Assembly (NCBI GenBank): GCA_950295325.1
Contig: OX485804.1
Span: 5,084,001-5,148,000 of the forward strand
Length of the DNA: 64,000 bases
Origin: Polytrichum commune
Taxonomy: Eukaryota; Streptophyta; Polytrichopsida; Polytrichales; Polytrichaceae
Reading direction: 5' to 3'
The notes below the pieces were generated by a model. It did no database searches. It had not been told where the DNA came from and was given only the letters and a program-made list of their open reading frames with translations. The first letter of the stretch is position 1, and every line of letters begins with the position of its first letter. Below, in pieces: positions 60,078 through 64,000 of the stretch. A program made the translations under genes and the position numbers.

Positions 60078-61062
60078 TGTCGCGCACCTCTCCATGAGGA
60101 GTGGCCGAAACACCATGGGCACAAGGGGGACCCCGGAGTGACACCCGGGACTTGTGGCGCCGTTGGTGAGAGGGCCCAAGTGATCCTAGTGTGGGTGAGG
60201 GCCCCGGGCGTTGGGAACGCCTCCCACCCACGGAGACTAGGAGGCACAAGGGTAAGGCCATGAGCTATGCGTAGCTCATGGCGTGGTGATTCTAGAATGA
60301 TTCTAGAATGCTCAAGAACACCTCAATCGGAGGTGTGAGCTAGGAGTTATGGCCATTTGAGTGGGGCGCTGTCCCGGGACAGCGCCCTGGTACAGCAGTG
60401 CCTGGGAGTGATTCCCAGGACTGCCAAGGTTCAAACAGGCATAACTTCCTCACCACTTGGCCGAATGGGGCAAGTCAGGAGTCCATCGGCATCTACGTGA
60501 AGCGTAGATGAAGATGGAGTGGTCAAATGTTAGCATTCAACATCATACAAGGAAGTTATGATGGTCTGAAGCTGCTGGGGGCTTCTAGGCCCAGCGGCTA
60601 AGGGAAAATGTCCACTTGGCCCCAACTCTTGGTAGAGAGACAAGAGGTTGGTTGACGGTGGGGTAGGGGCCCCGCGTAGAGTCCTAGAGGCTTATATGGG
60701 TGAGGTGGTGTGGCCTCACCCACCCGAGGCCGAACGGCACGGCCTCCATGGGCATTGGCCCAATGTGAGGCCATAGTTGCCTAGTATGGTTCGGGTTGTT
60801 GTAGTGTTGCTCCGGCAACGCGATGATCAACATCGGATTGGACTTCCATGGATGGAAGTCCACATTGGGGAAATGGGTTACCGATTAAGGGGTGAGTCCC
60901 GAAAGCAAAGTAGGAGGGTTGGTTCCCTCCTATGAACTATAAGGTCCGGGGTAGGAGGAGCTAATCATTAGCATGGCGGAATGCGAATGGTTAGCGCTCG
61001 TAACCTTTGCTAGAATTGAAAATTGGCAAGATTGTGAAGGGGGCCTAGCAAGGGTTGCGACA
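60078..61062 (+). repeat. 3' LTR of gypsy C (985 bp)
   Basis: Nearly identical to 24,022-25,006, including the duplicated GATTCTAGAAT tract; followed by AAACA. Confidence 0.9.
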
Positions 61063-64000
61063 AAACATGTTGGTGCCGCGGACGGAATGTTGAAAGGTGG
61101 CTTTATGCTTCCAAAGCAAATCATACTTGTGCCGCGGACGGAGTGTGGGAAGGTGGCTTTGTGCTACCAAGGCAAAACATGTTTGTTTTGCGGACAAACT
61201 ATTAGAAATTGGTTTTGTGGCACCAAACCAATTTGTCCCGCGGACGAAATGTTTGAAGTTGGCTTTGCGGACCAAGCCAAGCCAAGTTGTGGAGGACCAA
61301 ATGTAAGACGATGGCATTGTGGCCAAGGCTAGTAGCCTTAAGCCGAGGCCAAGTCTTTTGTACCTTGAGGCTCAAATGAATGGGAGATATGTCTCATGAG
61401 TTGACAAAGAGGCAATGGACTCTTTCATGAGCCCAAAGCTCACAAGGGAGTTGGGGGTTGCCAATTGATAGAGCGGGCAAGCCCACCAAGGTGCGGTTTG
61501 GAAAGGGCGAACCGCATGAGAGGAAGGAGTTCGCGATGCATGTAACCTTTCAATGTGGGACATTGGATTTTTGTCAAAATTTCACATCAAGTGAAATAGA
61601 TGAAATGCATGTCATTGTGAAGGCCGCCTTCTTTAAAACTCACATGATAGATGTGAGGTGCAAGCCAGTGTGCTTGCGGTGCATTATGATGTGTCATAAT
61701 GGCAAAGAATTGAAGTTCAAATTGACAAGGACTCCTATGGTAGGAGGACCCAAGTTGAATTTGGTCTTAATGGACCAAATGAAAAATAGAAAACATAATG
61801 GTCGTGGTTCGATTGGAGCAACTCCAAGGAATGAATGGGGAGGTTAGGAAAGATGGGCCTCCTCCAAACCACATTGGTGGGATGTTGGTGAGATACAAGG
61901 ATGTATTCACCAATGTGTTGCCCAAAAAGTTACCGCCAAGAAGTGAAAAATAACTTTGCTCAACGAGAGATTGAGTTCTTGAGGTATGTGGTGACAAAGG
62001 AAGTTGGTGGACGAACATGAAGAATGTCAAGGCAATCCAAGAAGAGAATTGGCCCTTGATTCAAGAAAAAAGCTTAGATCATTTGTTGGCTTAGACAACT
62101 ACTACCACCATTTCATTCATGGTTTTTCTAAGGTTGCTAGAACCTTAGTCAACATGTTGGAAAAAATGGCTATCCCAAGAGTGGGATGAGCCTTGTCACC
62201 AAGCCTTTGGGGAGCTCAAGAGTAACTTCTCTTCACAACATGTGGTTAAGTTTCCGGGTTTTCATGAGCATGTTGAGGTGCACATGAAGGCGAAGGACTT
62301 TATCATTGGCGGATGTTGATCCAAGATGGATAACCATTGCTTATAGGAGTATTAAGCTCCATGGTTGTAGAAGCTTGTCCAACTTGTGCAAGAAATGGCT
62401 ATCCCAAGAATGGGATGAGCCTTGCCACCAAGTCTTTGAGGAGCTTAAGACCAAGTTCCTCTTTACCACCCGTGTTCAAGTTCGCGGAGCTTGAAAAAAC
62501 CTTTTGAGGTGCATACGGGGGGCGAGTGACTTTACCATTGGCGGATGTTAATGCAAGATGGATGGCCATTGCATATGAGAGCATGAAGCTCGATGGTTCG
62601 ACTTGTGGAAGAAATGGCTATCCCAAGAGTGGGATGATATTTGTCACGAGTCTTTGGGGAGCTTAAGACCAAGTTCTCTTCGCCGCCCGTGCTCAAGGTC
62701 GCGGAGCTTGACAAACCTTTTGAGGTGCATACGGGGGTGAATGACGTTGCCTATGGCGGATTGTTGATGTAAGATAGATGGCCATTGCATATGCGAGCAT
62801 GAAGCTCGATGGTTGTCAAAGAAGACAACCAACTCATGACAAATAACTTCTTTGCCGTAGTGCATTGCTTGAAGATGTGGCGACACTAGTTGGGGTCGCA
62901 CAAAGTAAAGGTCTACAAGGACAATGTGTCCTAAAAGTATTTTGACATACAAGCGCAAGTGAGCGCCAAGTCATTGCGTTGGCATGATAGCTTGGCGCTT
63001 ATGAAGGTGGATTTGGTCCACAAACCGGACCGTGGAAATGTGGTGCCGGATGCGCTAAGTAGACGGGAAGAGTTCCAAGCAATGAGAACCATCCAAACCT
63101 TGTGGCTAATGTGTGCCGGCGAAGGAAACTTGTGATGCAAGATACGGGAGGGGTAAATTTACTACCCCAAAGCACAAATGTTTTTAGGTGAGCTTCGCAA
63201 GAGCAAGGTGCTCAAAGAGGTTAAGTTGGTGGACGGATTGTTCAAGTGTAAACAAAGTCGGGTGTATGTGCCACAAGGCAAGTTGAGGCTATCGGTTTTG
63301 AAGGAAGAATGTGATAGTCCTATTGCCGGCCATAGAGGAGAAAGAAAAAGCCGCCATAGAATGGTGTCATGGGGGTACCATTGGCGGTGCATAAAGAAGG
63401 ATATAACCCACTTTGTGAAGGCTTGGATGAAGTGCCAAGTGAACCGAGCCTCTTACCAAAAGCAAGGCGGTTTCTTGCAACCGTTGCCTATCCCGTCGGG
63501 GCTATGGCATAGTATGTGCATGGACTTGATCACAAGTTTGCCGGAGTCACATGGGTATGATGCCATCTTGTTGATGGTAGAGCGGTTTGCCAAGTTGGCA
63601 CACATGGTGCCGATTGTGGGAACCGCCACCGCGTTGGAGACCGCATAGCCTTTTCTCAAAGGATGGTTGAGGCATCACGGGTTGCCACAAGTGATTGTGT
63701 GGGATCAAGATCCAAAGTTCACAAGTGCATTTTCAATGCATTTCTCTAAGGAGGTCGGAATAAAACTAAGGTTTAGCACGGCCTTGCATTCCCAAATGAA
63801 TGGGAAAGCGGAGCATGTGAATGGAGTCTTGAAGCAATACTTGAGGAACTTGGTGGGGGCGGACCAAGGAGATTGGGCGGACTATGTGGGTCGAGCGGAG
63901 TGTAATTGCAATGTAGCCACGCACTTGGCTACCAAGGGGTGGTCTTTCGTGGTGGCTTATGGAGTGGATGCGCTCCAACCTATTAACCTATCTCTCGAGG
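61063..64000 (+). pseudogene. Gypsy B gag-pol remnant, 3' part (runs off window)
   Basis: Resumes B after the insertion of C. It has a shorter set of the 56-bp repeats (61,077-61,325), a protease-like open frame (61,458-61,847), an RT 3' remnant (about 62,080-62,130), an RNase H junction array of three units, and a longer integrase frame (63,178-63,648). In this frame KAWMKCQVN is uninterrupted, but the TAG at 63,646-63,648 is shared with A and C. The integrase continues to the window end with NGKAEHVN. B is the least damaged copy in the integrase N-terminus. Confidence 0.8.
62166..62830 (+). repeat. Tandem array of pol RT/RNase H junction, three units (B)
   Basis: Unit starts at 62,166, 62,395 and 62,614; one unit fewer than in A and C. 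Confidence 0.85.

Larger units (their letters stand above)
24022..61062 (+). mobile_element. Ty3/gypsy chromovirus element C, complete with both LTRs
   Basis: Both LTRs are 985 bp, share a 12-bp internal duplication (GATTCTAGAAT repeat) absent from A and B, and differ at only a few positions that I noticed. AAACA flanks both sides. The internal region carries the same decayed gag-pol as A and is split at 28,472/58,198 by the CACTA element. Confidence 0.9.

Overview
This window looks like repeat-dense nuclear DNA of a land plant or close relative. The evidence is spliceosomal introns with GT/AG ends and matched phases, Ty3/gypsy chromovirus elements primed by initiator tRNA-Met, a CACTA (En/Spm) element with tnp2-type transposase, and a captured plant-type methionyl-tRNA synthetase fragment. 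I cannot name the species. No single-copy host gene was recognised; nearly everything is transposon or transposon cargo.

Layout. 1-11,350: a decayed Mutator-like (MULE) transposase gene, with zinc-binding N-terminus, DDE core and C-terminal SWIM finger. It is split at 1988/9273 by a second Mutator-like element (about 7.28 kb) with a 9-11 bp target duplication. That inner element carries a 53-bp minisatellite and an intact-looking six-exon gene for a 503-residue protein with a ParB/sulfiredoxin-like DGNHR motif. 11,374-15,888: a decayed DUF7869-type putative transposase, interrupted by a 1.4-kb repeat (12,728-14,130). A second, inverted copy of that repeat begins at 15,889.

16,161-64,000: a nest of LTR retrotransposons. 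Gypsy A (5' LTR 16,161-17,133) is entered by gypsy B (5' LTR 22,376-23,348). B is entered by gypsy C (LTRs 24,022-25,006 and 60,078-61,062, target duplication AAACA). C is entered by the CACTA element (28,473-58,197, target duplication CAT). B resumes at 61,063 and runs off the end. The 3' LTRs of A and B lie outside. All three gypsy copies lack the reverse-transcriptase core, share stop codons, and carry a tandem array of the RT/RNase H junction, so they look like a non-autonomous family moved in trans.

The CACTA element has two divergent multi-exon genes: a tnp2-like transposase (minus strand, 37,871-33,130, about 1306 residues) and a TNPA-like accessory protein (plus strand, 51,295-55,606, about 1104 residues). 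It also holds exons of a methionyl-tRNA synthetase gene on the minus strand (32,121-30,824).

Assembly caution: 38,147-46,204 and 46,405-54,462 appear identical base for base (offset 8258) around exactly 200 Ns. This is almost certainly an unmerged contig overlap. The true CACTA length is then about 21.5 kb rather than 29.7 kb.
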